A stretch of 64,000 nt of DNA from contig NZ_ATHV01000055.1 in the NCBI RefSeq assembly GCF_000422205.1, positions 1-64,000 of the forward strand, in the 5' to 3' direction. A program made the translations under genes and the position numbers. Source of the stretch: Desulfovibrio sp. X2 (GTDB lineage: Bacteria; Desulfobacterota; Desulfovibrionia; Desulfovibrionales; Desulfovibrionaceae). Under the pieces are notes generated by a model that made no database searches, had not been told where the DNA came from, and saw nothing but the letters and a program-made list of their open reading frames with translations. Shown here one piece after another: positions 7,990 through 16,279 of this stretch (positions are counted from its first letter, which is position 1; every line of letters starts with the position of its first letter).

Positions 7990-8823
7990 TTACTTCCCTC
8001 GTCTGCCCACGTGCTGCAGCACCCGGTCGAGCACGATGGCCACGATGACGATGCCGATGCCCGCCTCGAAGCCCGCGCCCATCTGCAGGCGCTGGATCGC
8101 GCGCCAGACCTCGCCGCCCAGGCCCTTGGCGCCGATCATGGCGGCGATGACGACCATGGACAGGGCGAGCATGACGGTCTGGTTGACGCCGGCCATGATG
8201 GTCGGCGTGGCCAGGGGAAGTTCGAGCTTCACGAGGCGCTGCCAGCGCGATGAGCCGAAGGCGTCGGCGCATTCGCGCAGCTCGCGCGGCACCTGCTGGA
8301 TGCCCAGGCTGGTGAGCCGGATGGACGGCGGCATGGCGAAGATGACCGTGGAGAACACCGCCGCCACCTTGCCCAGGCCGAAGAAGGGGATGGCCGGGAT
8401 GAGGTAGACGAAGGCGGGCATGGTCTGCATGACGTCGAGCACCGGCATGACGATGCGGCGCACGATGGTGCTCATGGCCGCGGCGATGCCCAGCGGGATG
8501 CCCAGGGCGATGGCCGTGAGGGTGGAGACGAGCACGAGCGCGATGGTCGAGATGGTCGCGTTCCACAGGCCGAGGTTCCAGATGAGACCCAGGCCGAGCA
8601 GGCAGAAGAGGCCGACGCCTTTCTTCTTCGTCAGCCGCCAGGCGATGGCCGCGACGATGATGATGAAGAGCCAGGGCGGAACCATCTCGAGCGTGGTCTC
8701 GGCTGCGTCGAGGCCGGACTCCATGACCGCCGAGAAGGCCTTGGTGGCGAAGGATATGTGCGTCGAGAGGAAGTCGATGGCGACTTCGATGCCGTGTCCG
8801 AGGGGAAGTCTAGGCAGAAACAT
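7990..8823 (-). CDS. proW: glycine betaine/proline-type ABC transporter permease
   Basis: The 277-residue integral membrane protein belongs to the ProW/OpuAB family. After an amphipathic N-terminus it has several membrane helices (for example WLFIIIVAAIAW and LVLVSTLTAIALGIPLGIAAA). The ATPase-contact EAA-like loop follows (LRECADAFGSSRWQRLVKLELP), then a helix pair ending LGGEVWRAI. It forms the channel of the transporter with the neighbouring ATPase. Its start (ATG 8823) overlaps the ATPase stop by 14 bp, indicating translational coupling. The symbol is by family and synteny; the substrate is unproven. Confidence 0.9.
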   Translation of the reverse strand: MFLPRLPLGHGIEVAIDFLSTHISFATKAFSAVMESGLDAAETTLEMVPPWLFIIIVAAIAWRLTKKKGVGLFCLLGLGLIWNLGLWNATISTIALVLVSTLTAIALGIPLGIAAAMSTIVRRIVMPVLDVMQTMPAFVYLIPAIPFFGLGKVAAVFSTVIFAMPPSIRLTSLGIQQVPRELRECADAFGSSRWQRLVKLELPLATPTIMAGVNQTVMLALSMVVIAAMIGAKGLGGEVWRAIQRLQMGAGFEAGIGIVIVAIVLDRVLQHVGRRGK

Positions 8824-10015
8824 CGGTCGCCCTCCCTCGCTCGGCCATGGCGCCGAGCAGCGCGCCGCGCACGATGACCCCGGCCAGCCTGCCGCGCGCG
8901 TTGACCACGCCCAGGGGGTAGGGCAGGTCGTGCAGGATCTGGATGAGCTCCTGCGCGGGCGTCTCCGGTGTCACGGTGATCACGTCCGTGCGCATGGTCG
9001 TCGTCAGGTCGCGGCTGCCGGATTCGATGAGCCGGGAGCATTCCTCGGCCGTGACGATGCCCGCGATGTGGTGCGCGGAGTCGAGCACGAAGAGGCTCGA
9101 GATGTTCTCCGAGCGCATCTTGCGCAGGGCCGAGCGCGGACCGTCGTGGTCCTGGTAGGCCACGGCCGCGGGCTTGCGCATGACCGATTCGGCGGTCAGC
9201 ACCTTGGTGATGTCCACCTCGGCCACGAAACGCTCAACGTACTCGTTGGCCGGGCTGGTCATGATGTCCTCGGGCGTGCCGATCTGCACGATCCTTCCGT
9301 CCTTCATGAGCACGATGCGGTCGCCGAGCTTCAGCGCCTCGTCGAGGTCGTGGCTGATGAAGACGATGGTCTTCCGCATGTCGTCCTGCAGCGCCAGGAG
9401 CTCGTCCTGCATGTCGCGGCGGATGAGCGGGTCGAGCGCGGAGAAGGCTTCGTCCATGAGCAGTATCTCGGGATCGAGCGCAAGGGCGCGGGCAAGGCCC
9501 ACACGCTGCTGCATGCCGCCGGAGAGCTGCCCCGGGGCCGAGTCCTCCCAGCCCGCGAGGCCGACCTTGGCCAGGGCCTCGTGGGCCTTGGCGCGGCGGG
9601 TGGCTGCGTCCACGCCCTTGATCTCGAGCCCGTAGGCCGCATTGTCGGCCACGCTCCTGTGCGGGAAGAGGGCGAAATTCTGGAAGACCATGCCGAGCTT
9701 CTCGAGGCGGAGCTTCCTGAGTTCGTCGGTGGGGAGTGCGGTCACGTCGCGCCCGTCGATGAGCACGCGGCCGCGCGTGGGCTCGATGAGCCGGTTGATG
9801 CAGCGCACGAGGGTGGACTTGCCGCTGCCGGAAAGCCCCATGACGACGACGATCTCGCCCTCCTCGACCTCGAAGGAGGCGTCGTTCACGCCCACGCCGA
9901 GCCCGGTCTTCTCAAGGATCTCCTGCTTGCCGAGGCCCTTGTCCAGGAGCGGAAAGGCCCGCTCCGGATGAGGGCCGAAGATCTTGAATACGTTTTCTAG
10001 TCGGATGTTTCCCAT
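8810..10015 (-). CDS. proV: glycine betaine/proline-type ABC transporter ATPase with CBS domains
   Basis: The 401-residue ATPase energises uptake. The nucleotide-binding domain shows Walker A (GLSGSGKST), signature ([15 protein letters not shown]), Walker B ([13 protein letters not shown]) and an H-loop ([10 protein letters not shown]). Two CBS repeats follow from about residue 275, the usual ionic-strength or nucleotide sensor in this family, and [17 protein letters not shown] is visible. I place the start at ATG 10015 ([13 protein letters not shown]), which matches the usual N-terminus and has AAGGAC upstream; the open frame extends 29 codons further without homology. A promoter lies about 50 bp upstream. 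It is the first gene of the operon. Confidence 0.92.
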   Translation of the reverse strand: MGNIRLENVFKIFGPHPERAFPLLDKGLGKQEILEKTGLGVGVNDASFEVEEGEIVVVMGLSGSGKSTLVRCINRLIEPTRGRVLIDGRDVTALPTDELRKLRLEKLGMVFQNFALFPHRSVADNAAYGLEIKGVDAATRRAKAHEALAKVGLAGWEDSAPGQLSGGMQQRVGLARALALDPEILLMDEAFSALDPLIRRDMQDELLALQDDMRKTIVFISHDLDEALKLGDRIVLMKDGRIVQIGTPEDIMTSPANEYVERFVAEVDITKVLTAESVMRKPAAVAYQDHDGPRSALRKMRSENISSLFVLDSAHHIAGIVTAEECSRLIESGSRDLTTTMRTDVITVTPETPAQELIQILHDLPYPLGVVNARGRLAGVIVRGALLGAMAERGRATDVSA

Positions 10016-10064
10016 CTTGTCCTTGTGTCTATTAAGGTTTTTTTGTCTGGATGAGCAATTCCCG

Positions 10065-10092
10065 ATCATACATGACGATATTGTTATGTCAA
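10065..10092 (-). promoter_or_regulatory. strong sigma-70 promoter of the betaine transporter operon, with palindrome in the spacer
   Basis: On the minus strand TTGACA (10092-10087) and TATGAT (10070-10065) are 16 bp apart. The predicted start is about 43 nt before the proV ATG. An 18-bp imperfect palindrome (10071-10088, CATGACGAT/ATTGTTATG, seven of nine pairs) occupies the spacer and overlaps the -35 box, an ideal repressor position. Confidence 0.7.
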
Positions 10093-10202
10093 CCTTGCGC
10101 ATGGTAACACGTTTTACGGGATTGGTATAAGAGAAAAAGAAAAAAGATGATGTTGTAATTATGTTGTACTGCTGGATCGTATGGAGTAAAATCAGTAATT
10201 TT

Positions 10203-10220
10203 ATTCAATAAAAATTGAAT
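10203..10220. repeat. AT-rich inverted repeat, possible operator
   Basis: ATTCAAT (10203-10209) and ATTGAAT (10214-10220) form perfect 7-bp arms around AAAA, about 110 bp upstream of the transporter promoter. It may be a regulator or bending site. Confidence 0.45.
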
Positions 10221-10457
10221 ATTTTATTATTGCAATGAATATCGTATTATTTGTCTATCCGCTGAAATGCTTTGCTAGCGGAGATTGCTGAGCGTGATTA
10301 AAAATTATCTTTTAAAATTAATAAGATATGCAAGCATGTTGTTGGGCGCATAACGGTTCGCCAGGGGCTCTCGGGAGAGCCGGAAAAGATGGAAGAATCG
10401 GCGCTCAGGAAGGTCGGACGGCCGAGGTCGAACGGCCGAAGGTCGCGTGGCATGGGA

Positions 10458-10483
10458 GCGGCAGAAGGGTGCGGCAGAAGGGT
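10458..10483. repeat. 13-bp tandem duplication
   Basis: GCGGCAGAAGGGT occurs twice in immediate succession (10458-10470, 10471-10483) in noncoding sequence downstream of mltG. Confidence 0.85.
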
Positions 10484-10642
10484 GCGGAATGGAACGTGGG
10501 GAACGGGCGCCCGGGCGCACGGCGCCCGGGACGATGCGCCCTGTCCCGGTGGGGGTGAGGGGGAGGAGGCGCGAAAGCCCCGAAGGCCCATCGGCCCAAT
10601 GCGGGCGCCGCCGTCCGGCGGCCGGGGCGCCGGGGCGGAGGG

Positions 10643-11698
10643 CTAGTGGTGCGAGAGCTGGAAGCGGCGCACGGCCCGGTTGTGGTCCTCGAGGTTGGTG
10701 CTGAAGACGTGCGTGCCGTCGCCCCGGGAGACGAAATAGAGGAACTTGGTGTCTTCGGGATGGGCCGCGGCCAGGAGCGAGAGGCGGCCGGGCGAGCAGA
10801 TGGGGCCGGGCGGCAGGCCCGCGTGGCGGTAAGTGTTGTAGGGGTTGCTCGTGTCGTCGAGGTCTGCGCGGCGGAGGTTCCCGTCGAAGGACGGGCCGAT
10901 GCCGTAGATGACCGTGGGATCGGCCTGCAGGAGCATGCCGATGCGCAGCCGGTTGGCGTAGACCCCGGCCACGGTGGTCCGCTCGCCGCCCTGGCCCGTC
11001 TCCTTCTCCACGATGGAGGCGAGCGTGACCGTGCGGGCGAGCTCGGCGGGCGCGGGCAGGCCCTCGGGCCAGACCTCGCGGGCAACGCGGAAGAATTCCT
11101 TGAGCATGGCCTCGACCACGGGGCGTGCGTCGTTGTCCGCGGGACGCGGCAGGGAGTAGGTCTCCGGGAAGAGGAAGCCCTCGGCCGTGTCGAAGGGGAT
11201 GTTGTAGCGGGCGAGCAGCTCCTTGTCGCGGACGGCCCGCGCGAAGCTCTCGAAGCTGCCGAGCCCGGCCTCCTCGACCAGACGGCCCGTCTCCCACCAG
11301 GAGAGCCCTTCGCGCACCTGCAGCCGGTGCAGGATGGGCTGGCCCCGGGTCAGCTGCTCGAGCACGCGCGGGGCGTACCAGCCGGCGTCGACGGCGAACT
11401 CGCCTGCGCGCAGCCGTCCGCCCGAGCCGGTCAGCTTGGCCAGGAGCAGGAAGGCGCGCGCGTCGTGGATGAGCCCCTGGTCCTCCAGGGACTGGGCGAC
11501 CTGGGCGAAGCTCTCGCCCGGCGCGACGAGGAAGACGGCCTCGCGCGGCTCGCCGCCCGCGGTCAGGAAGAGGTCCGTGGCCAGGGAGGCGGCCGCGAAC
11601 ATGGCCGCGGCCATGATCAGCAGGCCGAGGGCGATGGCCCGGCCGGGCGTGAGCAGGCCGCTCCCGGGACGGGGCAGGGCGGGCAGGCGCAGCTTCAC
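10643..11698 (-). CDS. mltG: endolytic murein transglycosylase
   Basis: The 351-residue membrane-anchored enzyme cleaves nascent glycan strands and sets peptidoglycan chain length. One N-terminal membrane helix (about residues 20-45, ALGLLIMAAAMFAAASLA) precedes the LysM-like and YceG catalytic parts. The catalytic region has the conserved glutamate in SIVEKETGQ, then YANRLRIGM, QADPTVIYGIG and SNPYNTY, and a late GLPPGPICSPG. I chose GTG 11698 because it overlaps the ruvX stop as GTGA and follows GGGAGG; the open frame reads upstream inside ruvX. The ruvX-mltG order implies one transcript. Confidence 0.92.
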   Translation of the reverse strand: MKLRLPALPRPGSGLLTPGRAIALGLLIMAAAMFAAASLATDLFLTAGGEPREAVFLVAPGESFAQVAQSLEDQGLIHDARAFLLLAKLTGSGGRLRAGEFAVDAGWYAPRVLEQLTRGQPILHRLQVREGLSWWETGRLVEEAGLGSFESFARAVRDKELLARYNIPFDTAEGFLFPETYSLPRPADNDARPVVEAMLKEFFRVAREVWPEGLPAPAELARTVTLASIVEKETGQGGERTTVAGVYANRLRIGMLLQADPTVIYGIGPSFDGNLRRADLDDTSNPYNTYRHAGLPPGPICSPGRLSLLAAAHPEDTKFLYFVSRGDGTHVFSTNLEDHNRAVRRFQLSHH

Positions 11699-12159
11699 AG
11701 GTCCTCCCCCGAAAGGTCCGGCATGTCCGGCGCGCATTCCGCGCTTCTGCCGCAGGCCAGGAAGCTTTCCAGGATCAGGGCCGCGGCCTCGGCGTCGAGC
11801 CGGGCCTTGGCCTTTTTGGAGCGCACCCCGGCCTCGCGCATGCGCGACTTGGCCTCGGACGAGGTCAGCCGCTCGTCCACGAAGTGCACGGGGAGTTTCG
11901 CGCGGGCGGCCAGCCGGTTGCCGAATTTTTTCGCCCGGCGCGTGGTCTCGGTCTCGGAGCCGTCAAGCGCCAGGGGCAGGCCCACCACCAGGGTGTCCAC
12001 GCCCTCGCGCCCGATCAGCGCGCACAGTTCGGCGAAGAGCGCCTCGTCGCCCGCGGCCGGGCGCGGCAGGATGCCGCGCGGCAGGGCCATGCGGCCCGCC
12101 GGGTCGGACAGGGCCAGGCCGAGCTTCTTGGTCCCGAAATCAATGGCCAGGGCGCGCAT
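11695..12159 (-). CDS. ruvX: Holliday junction resolvase-like protein / pre-16S rRNA nuclease (YqgF)
   Basis: The 154-residue RNase H-fold protein belongs to the YqgF/RuvX family, implicated in maturing the 5' end of 16S rRNA. The metal-binding acidic residues are seen in AIDFGTKKLGLALSD, in FVDERLTSSEA and in LDAEAAALIL near the C-terminus. The ATG at 12159 has AGGTG six nt upstream; a GTG at 12168 would add three residues. Its stop overlaps the mltG start by four bases. The FAD/Fe-S dehydrogenase gene ends 94 bp upstream on the same strand, so it could share its transcript. Confidence 0.9.
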   Translation of the reverse strand: MRALAIDFGTKKLGLALSDPAGRMALPRGILPRPAAGDEALFAELCALIGREGVDTLVVGLPLALDGSETETTRRAKKFGNRLAARAKLPVHFVDERLTSSEAKSRMREAGVRSKKAKARLDAEAAALILESFLACGRSAECAPDMPDLSGEDL

Positions 12160-12253
12160 GTGGGTCACCTGTGTGGCCTGTTTTCCGGCCGTGCGGCCGG
12201 TATAGTGAATCGTTCACGCGTGTTCGTGGCGATGCGCCGCTCGGATCTGCGGG

Positions 12254-15200
12254 TCAGATGGTCTGCGCCAGCCCCGGGACGAGCCGCAACCCGTCGTGGC
12301 CCGGGCTCGCGGCCAGGGCCCGCAGGAACTCGTCCTTCCAGGCCGGGCCGCCCGCCAGACGGGCCAGGAGCTCCACGGCGTGCAGCACCTCGCGCTCGCG
12401 TCCCGCGGCCTGCGTCCTGCCCATCTCGATGAGGCAGCGCTTGATGCCGATCTTGCACGAGGGGCAGCCCACGATGAGGGGCGCCTCGTCGCCCGCGCGC
12501 GCCAGATCCTGGTCCAGCTGCTCTTCCTTGCGGCTGCGCAGCTTGTTGTAGATGGCGGGCGAAGTCAGGGCGCCGAGGCCCGACTCGCCGCAGCAGCCGG
12601 GAGACAGGGCGACCTGCGAGCCGGTCAGGGAGGCCAGGGCCTTGCGGTAGGCCTCGGGCGCCTTGGAGGCGTTCTGGCCGGTCCATTCCGCGTGGCAGGC
12701 CGCGTGGTAGACGATCTTTTCCGGCGCGCCCACGAGGCCCTTGAGGCGTCCCGCGAGGAACTGCACGGCGTCGAGGTGCCTGGCCTTGGGGCCGAAGGTG
12801 GCCTCGATGCCCCAGCGCGAGAGCGACTCGCGGCAGGTGCCGCAGGAGGTGAGCACGGTGGTGGGCTTGAAGCCCTTGCGCGCCGCCTTCTCGAGGACCA
12901 TGCGCAGCCGGGCCACGTTGTTTCCGTAGTTGTTGAGATAGTCCTCCTCGAGCCCCTGGGAGAGGAGGGGGTAGCCGCAGCACAGGTGGCGGTCCGGAAG
13001 GACGACGCTCACGCCCTGGCGCAGCAGGAGGTAGATCACGGCCAGGCCGATCTCGCGGTAGAAGAGCCCCGCGCCGCAGCCCGGGAAGTAGAGCGCGGTC
13101 TCGGGCACGTCGCGCGCGTCCTCGATCTCCTGCGGGGCGATGATGAAGGCGTCGGCGAGGCGCACGGCCTCGGAGAGGCTCGCCGAGCCGGGCACCGGGC
13201 CCGGGCCGCGCAGCATGGGGCTCTGGAAGCGCTTGCGCCAGGGCAGGGGGATGAGCCCCACGCCCATGTTGTTCAGCTTCTGGCCGAGCGAGGCGGCCTT
13301 GGCCGCCAGCGGCACGCGCTTCTCCGGCTCCTCGGCCAGGAAGTGCAGCACGCGGCTCTTCAGGGGGTGGCCGCCCGCCTGCTTCTCCTCCAGGAAGGCC
13401 CGCATGTGCAGGGCCACGTGGGAGGAGTCGATCTTCACCGGACAGACGCCGAAGCAGCGGCCGCAGGCCGTGCAGTGCTCCACGATGCGGCGAAGGCTCG
13501 CCAGGAGCCGCTTGTCCGGCTTCCCGGTGTGCAGGAGGGAGTAGTAGACCGCCTCTATGAGCGCGCCGAGCGAGATGTTCTTGTTGCGCGGGTGGAACAT
13601 GAAGCCCGCGCGCGGATGGTACATGGCGCAGACCTGCTTGCACTTGCCGCAGCGCGTGCAGGTCTGGATGTTGGAAAGCAGCGTGATCAGCCGCTCCTTG
13701 TCCGGCAGGGCCGTGGTGGAGAGGTCCTGGATGAGCCGGTTGAAGGAGAAGGTGTAGGGCTCCACGGTGAGCGCGCGGCTGACGAGCTTGCCCGGGTTGA
13801 TGATGCCCCTCGGGTCCACACGCGCCTTGTAGGCGCGAAGCGCCGCGATCTTCTCGTCCTCGAGGTGGCCGATCTTTGTGATGCCTATGCCGTGCTCGCC
13901 CGAGACCGCGCCGCCGAGCGCCATGACCTTGTCGAAGACCTTGTCCACGGCCTCGTGCACCAGGGCCAGCATCTCCTGGTCGTTGGAGTTGACCGGGAAG
14001 TTGACGTGGCAGTTGCCGTCGCCCGCGTGCATGTGGTTGGCGGCGACCACGCGCGTGGCCAGCATCTCGGCCAGGATGCGCTCCAGCGCCTCGCGCTCGC
14101 CCGCGTAGCGGCTGCGCAGGTCGTGGAAGAAGTAGGTGGCCTGGACCTCGAGCTCCTGGTCGGACAGCTCCTCGCGCGGCACCGCGCCGCGCAGCACGTC
14201 CTTCACGAAGCCGAACTCCTGCTCGATGAAGGGGTCCGAGGGGTCGACGGAAGCGAGGTCCGTGACCTTCTTCAGCGCCTTCCTGTAGGCCACGCCCATG
14301 TAATGGATGTTGAGCCCTTCCAGGAAGTCCGAGAATTCGGGGATCACGTCCGTGGGGATGACGATGTCCTCGTTGATCTTGAAGCCCGAGGTGCGCCTGG
14401 CGATGGCCGAGAGCTTGTGGCGGTCCTCCCAGAAGACCTCGGCCTCCTTCTCGCCCTGCGCGGCGAAGACGTCGGCGCCGTCCTGGCGGCCGACGATCTC
14501 CATGATCTCCTCGGCCGCGGCGTCGAGCGCCGCCTGGTCGTCCGAGTCGAGCTGCACGAGCAGCACGGAGATGGGCTCGCCCTCGTACTGCGAGGACTTC
14601 TTGGCGTAGTTGATGGCCTGCACGTACTTGGAGCCGAACTCCTCGAGCGCCGAGATCTTGACCAGGTCGCCCTGCTCGCGGATGCGGTCGCGCAGGGCGA
14701 TGATGTCCTTGATGACCACCATGGCCGGATGCATGCTGCGGCCGAAGAATTCCAGGCACAGCGTGCGCGAGAGCGAGGGGCGCGGGTGCAGGGTGAAGGT
14801 GCCCTCCACGATGACGCCGTCCACGCCTTCCTTCTGCACGCCGGGCAGCCCGCCCAGGTACTTGTTGGAGACGTCCTTGCCGAGCCCGGTGCCGCGGATG
14901 TCGCCGCAGCCGAGCGAGACGGACTCCTTCACCACGCCGGACTCGTCCACGATCTCGAAGACCGCGGTCTCGCCGGGCATGATCTTGTGGCGCGGGTGGT
15001 TCACGCGGCGGACGGTGACGAGCTCGCCGTCGGGCATGACCATCCTGTAGGAGAGGATGTTGTCGAGCGTCACGCCGTACTCGAAGCAGAAGGGACCGCC
15101 CGAGTTCTCGGAAATGTTGCCGCCGATGCTCGAACCCGCCTTGGAGGCCGGGTCCACGGTGAAGAGCATCCCCCGCTCCTCGGCGGCCTTGATGGCCGTG

Positions 15201-15838
15201 AGGGTGATCACGCCCGCCTCGGCGGTGAGCGTCTGGTTCTCCTCGTCGATGTCGCGGATGGCCTTGAGCTTGGAGAGCGAGAGGATGGCCGTGCGCGGCG
15301 CGGCCGGAATGGCGCCGCCCGTGGCGCCGGTGCCGCCGCCGCGCGGGATGAGCGCCAGCCCCGTCTCCGAGGCCAGGCGGACGATGGTCTGCACCTGCTC
15401 CACGGTCTCGGGGGTGAGCATGAGCATGGGCAGCTCCATGCGCAGGTCCGTGGCGTCCGTGGCGCAGGCGATGAGGCTGCTCGGGTCGGTGACCACGGTC
15501 TCGGCCGGGAGCGCGGCGCGCAGGCGGGGGAGCACGTTCTCCCTGAAGGACTGGTCCGCGTCGAAGACCCGCCAGTAGGCGCGCACCCCCTCGTCCACCC
15601 GCTCGAAGTGGCCGCCGAGCGTGGGCCGGGCCTTGGCCAGGCTGTCCATGACGCTCGTGCGCACCAGCTCGGGGTCGATGAAGGGGTTGTAGCGCACCAG
15701 GAACATCTCTGCGGCGAGGTTCGTGGCGGCTTCGCGCACGCCCTCGGGCCAGGCCGAGAACTCGGGCGCCTTGATGCCCAGCACGCGGGGCACCAGGCGT
15801 TCCAGGGGGATGGAGATATGGGGGCCTTTATGGGGCAT
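12254..15838 (-). CDS. FAD-linked oxidase / iron-sulfur / CCG-domain fusion, 2-hydroxyacid (D-lactate type) dehydrogenase
   Basis: The 1194-residue protein joins subunits that are often separate. The N-terminal half is an FAD-binding type 4 oxidase (GLALIPRGGGTGATGG, GSSIGGNISENSGG, and the C-terminal ANHMHAGDGNCHVNFP lobe). Two 4Fe-4S motifs follow (CTRCGKCKQVC and CTACGRCFGVC). Two CCG-type cysteine domains finish it (FPGCGAG, HLCCGYP, TSCGTCRES, PGCCGESG, GCPSCKIG). Related proteins oxidise D-lactate or other 2-hydroxyacids and pass electrons to the quinone pool at the membrane. D-lactate oxidation would fit a sulfate reducer but the substrate is inferred. The ATG at 15838 has no clear ribosome binding site. 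Confidence 0.88.
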   Translation of the reverse strand: MPHKGPHISIPLERLVPRVLGIKAPEFSAWPEGVREAATNLAAEMFLVRYNPFIDPELVRTSVMDSLAKARPTLGGHFERVDEGVRAYWRVFDADQSFRENVLPRLRAALPAETVVTDPSSLIACATDATDLRMELPMLMLTPETVEQVQTIVRLASETGLALIPRGGGTGATGGAIPAAPRTAILSLSKLKAIRDIDEENQTLTAEAGVITLTAIKAAEERGMLFTVDPASKAGSSIGGNISENSGGPFCFEYGVTLDNILSYRMVMPDGELVTVRRVNHPRHKIMPGETAVFEIVDESGVVKESVSLGCGDIRGTGLGKDVSNKYLGGLPGVQKEGVDGVIVEGTFTLHPRPSLSRTLCLEFFGRSMHPAMVVIKDIIALRDRIREQGDLVKISALEEFGSKYVQAINYAKKSSQYEGEPISVLLVQLDSDDQAALDAAAEEIMEIVGRQDGADVFAAQGEKEAEVFWEDRHKLSAIARRTSGFKINEDIVIPTDVIPEFSDFLEGLNIHYMGVAYRKALKKVTDLASVDPSDPFIEQEFGFVKDVLRGAVPREELSDQELEVQATYFFHDLRSRYAGEREALERILAEMLATRVVAANHMHAGDGNCHVNFPVNSNDQEMLALVHEAVDKVFDKVMALGGAVSGEHGIGITKIGHLEDEKIAALRAYKARVDPRGIINPGKLVSRALTVEPYTFSFNRLIQDLSTTALPDKERLITLLSNIQTCTRCGKCKQVCAMYHPRAGFMFHPRNKNISLGALIEAVYYSLLHTGKPDKRLLASLRRIVEHCTACGRCFGVCPVKIDSSHVALHMRAFLEEKQAGGHPLKSRVLHFLAEEPEKRVPLAAKAASLGQKLNNMGVGLIPLPWRKRFQSPMLRGPGPVPGSASLSEAVRLADAFIIAPQEIEDARDVPETALYFPGCGAGLFYREIGLAVIYLLLRQGVSVVLPDRHLCCGYPLLSQGLEEDYLNNYGNNVARLRMVLEKAARKGFKPTTVLTSCGTCRESLSRWGIEATFGPKARHLDAVQFLAGRLKGLVGAPEKIVYHAACHAEWTGQNASKAPEAYRKALASLTGSQVALSPGCCGESGLGALTSPAIYNKLRSRKEEQLDQDLARAGDEAPLIVGCPSCKIGIKRCLIEMGRTQAAGREREVLHAVELLARLAGGPAWKDEFLRALAASPGHDGLRLVPGLAQTI

Positions 15839-16279
15839 GGGTGGTATCGCTCGTCAGCAGTCTCGCGCCGCGGCGCGTCTTCGCGGGCCGGGCCCGGGTT
15901 CTCGCAGGGGGACGCGGAGGATCGCGCGGTCGTTCCCGGCTCCCCGGGCGGTCTTGCGCGGCGGTCTGGAGCGACGGTCTTGCGGGATGTCCTGAAGGGA
16001 TGTTCCGGCGAGACGGTCGGCCGACGGGGGCGGGCTGCCCGGGGAAGGGCCTCCCTGCGGAAGAACGGGAAAGTAAGTGCAATATGTGGAAATGGCAAGT
16101 GGGCCGTGTCCGGCGCCGTCGGGAGCCGGGAGGCCGGGCCTTGCGGCTGCGTCCGGCCTCGGGCATATTCTGGCGATGCATATGTGTGGCCGCTTTCCCG
16201 GCCCATTGCCAAGGAACGGGGAACAGGCTAGGAGGCCGCGCTATCCGTCCGGCCCCGCGCCGGGAACAAAGGAGTGACT
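15839..16279. other. 441-bp divergent intergenic region
   Basis: This region separates the leftward FAD/Fe-S oxidoreductase gene from the rightward glucan gene and must hold both promoters. It is GC-rich apart from a short AT-richer part at about 16070-16105 and CATAT/GCATATG words near 16165-16182. I see no promoter pair good enough to call and no gene. Confidence 0.5.

Larger units (their letters stand above)
10016..10642. other. 627-bp intergenic region with promoter and AT-rich block
   Basis: The left half (about 10095-10335) is strikingly AT-rich for this genome and holds the upstream part of the transporter promoter region and the inverted repeat at 10203-10220. The right half (10336-10642) is GC-rich, with a 13-bp tandem duplication (10458-10483), a 9-bp hairpin (10510-10518 with 10522-10530) and a GC-rich hairpin near 10607-10622 just past the mltG stop. 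Open frames here look like spacer. Confidence 0.6.

Noticed and set aside
12296-16231. A 1311-codon open frame on the plus strand opposite the FAD/Fe-S gene
   Set aside because: It is an antisense shadow caused by high GC; the minus-strand protein has clear domains and motifs throughout, and the shadow has low-complexity composition.
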